Shown in pieces: positions 5,155 through 5,204 of a stretch of 5,204 nt of DNA. Position numbers and translations under genes: made by a program. Source of the stretch: Phycisphaeraceae bacterium (GTDB lineage Bacteria > Planctomycetota > Phycisphaerae > Phycisphaerales > Phycisphaeraceae); NCBI GenBank assembly GCA_028281215.1, contig JANQKH010000803.1, forward strand, positions 1-5,204, written 5' to 3'. Within the stretch, counting starts at the first letter, position 1, and every line of letters starts with the position of its first letter. Below the pieces are notes generated by a model. That model saw nothing but the letters and a program-made list of their open reading frames with translations. It ran no database searches and had not been told where the DNA came from.

Positions 5155-5204
5155 ATGCTTCGTGGTTCGAACATCATCGCCCTGCTTCCGCTTTTCGCCT
5201 TGTT
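5155..5204 (+). CDS. N-terminus of a probable secreted or membrane protein, cut by the right edge
   Basis: ATG at 5155 opens 16 full codons (MLRGSNIIALLPLFAL) before the window ends. A positively charged start followed by a hydrophobic run looks like the beginning of a signal peptide or membrane segment. The gene starts 43 bases after the sulfatase stop, on the same strand. A TACAAT box directly upstream suggests its own promoter. A second ATG at 5147 is in another frame and gives a Cys/Arg/Ser-rich peptide unlike a real N-terminus. Function cannot be told from so little. Confidence 0.5.
   Translation, partial: MLRGSNIIALLPLFAL

Overview
The window looks like chromosomal DNA of a planctomycete or a close relative in the PVC group (inference). 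It has a secreted sulfatase fused to a C-terminal F5/8 type C domain, a Tat-exported sugar-phosphate isomerase/epimerase-like TIM barrel, and leucine-rich-repeat lipoproteins that end in an LPxCxI-type motif. It also carries several small palindromic elements. No rRNA, tRNA, CRISPR array or transposase was seen.

Layout. On the minus strand, read from about 2982 down to 1, come an epimerase-like gene (2982-2068), LRR lipoprotein B (1992-1330), a short spacer with a palindromic element (about 1235-1329), a leftover C-terminal piece of a second epimerase (1231-1130), LRR lipoprotein A (1126-248), and a partial reading frame broken by one TAA codon that leaves the window at position 1. On the plus strand, a 633-residue sulfatase (3210-5111) diverges from the epimerase. 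It is followed by the first 50 bases of another secreted or membrane protein gene (5155 to the edge). The 227-base divergent intergenic region (2983-3209) holds a 70-base nested inverted repeat and a separate REP-like hairpin.

The most informative signal is that both LRR lipoprotein genes are preceded, on the same strand, by the C-terminal end of the same epimerase family. The upstream copy is intact. The second is a fragment of about 34 codons whose TGA stop has become TTA, so that it now reads in frame into LRR lipoprotein A. Codon-by-codon comparison of the two copies shows many synonymous differences. This suggests that two complete, diverged epimerase-LRR gene pairs once stood in tandem and that one lost most of its epimerase.

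How the genes might work together (inference): the sulfatase would remove sulfate from an extracellular glycan that its F5/8C domain binds, the exported isomerase-like protein would act on a sugar or polyol in the periplasm, and the LRR lipoproteins would be membrane-anchored interaction partners of unknown ligand. The LRR genes are clearly more AT-rich than the enzyme genes beside them, so they may have a different origin.
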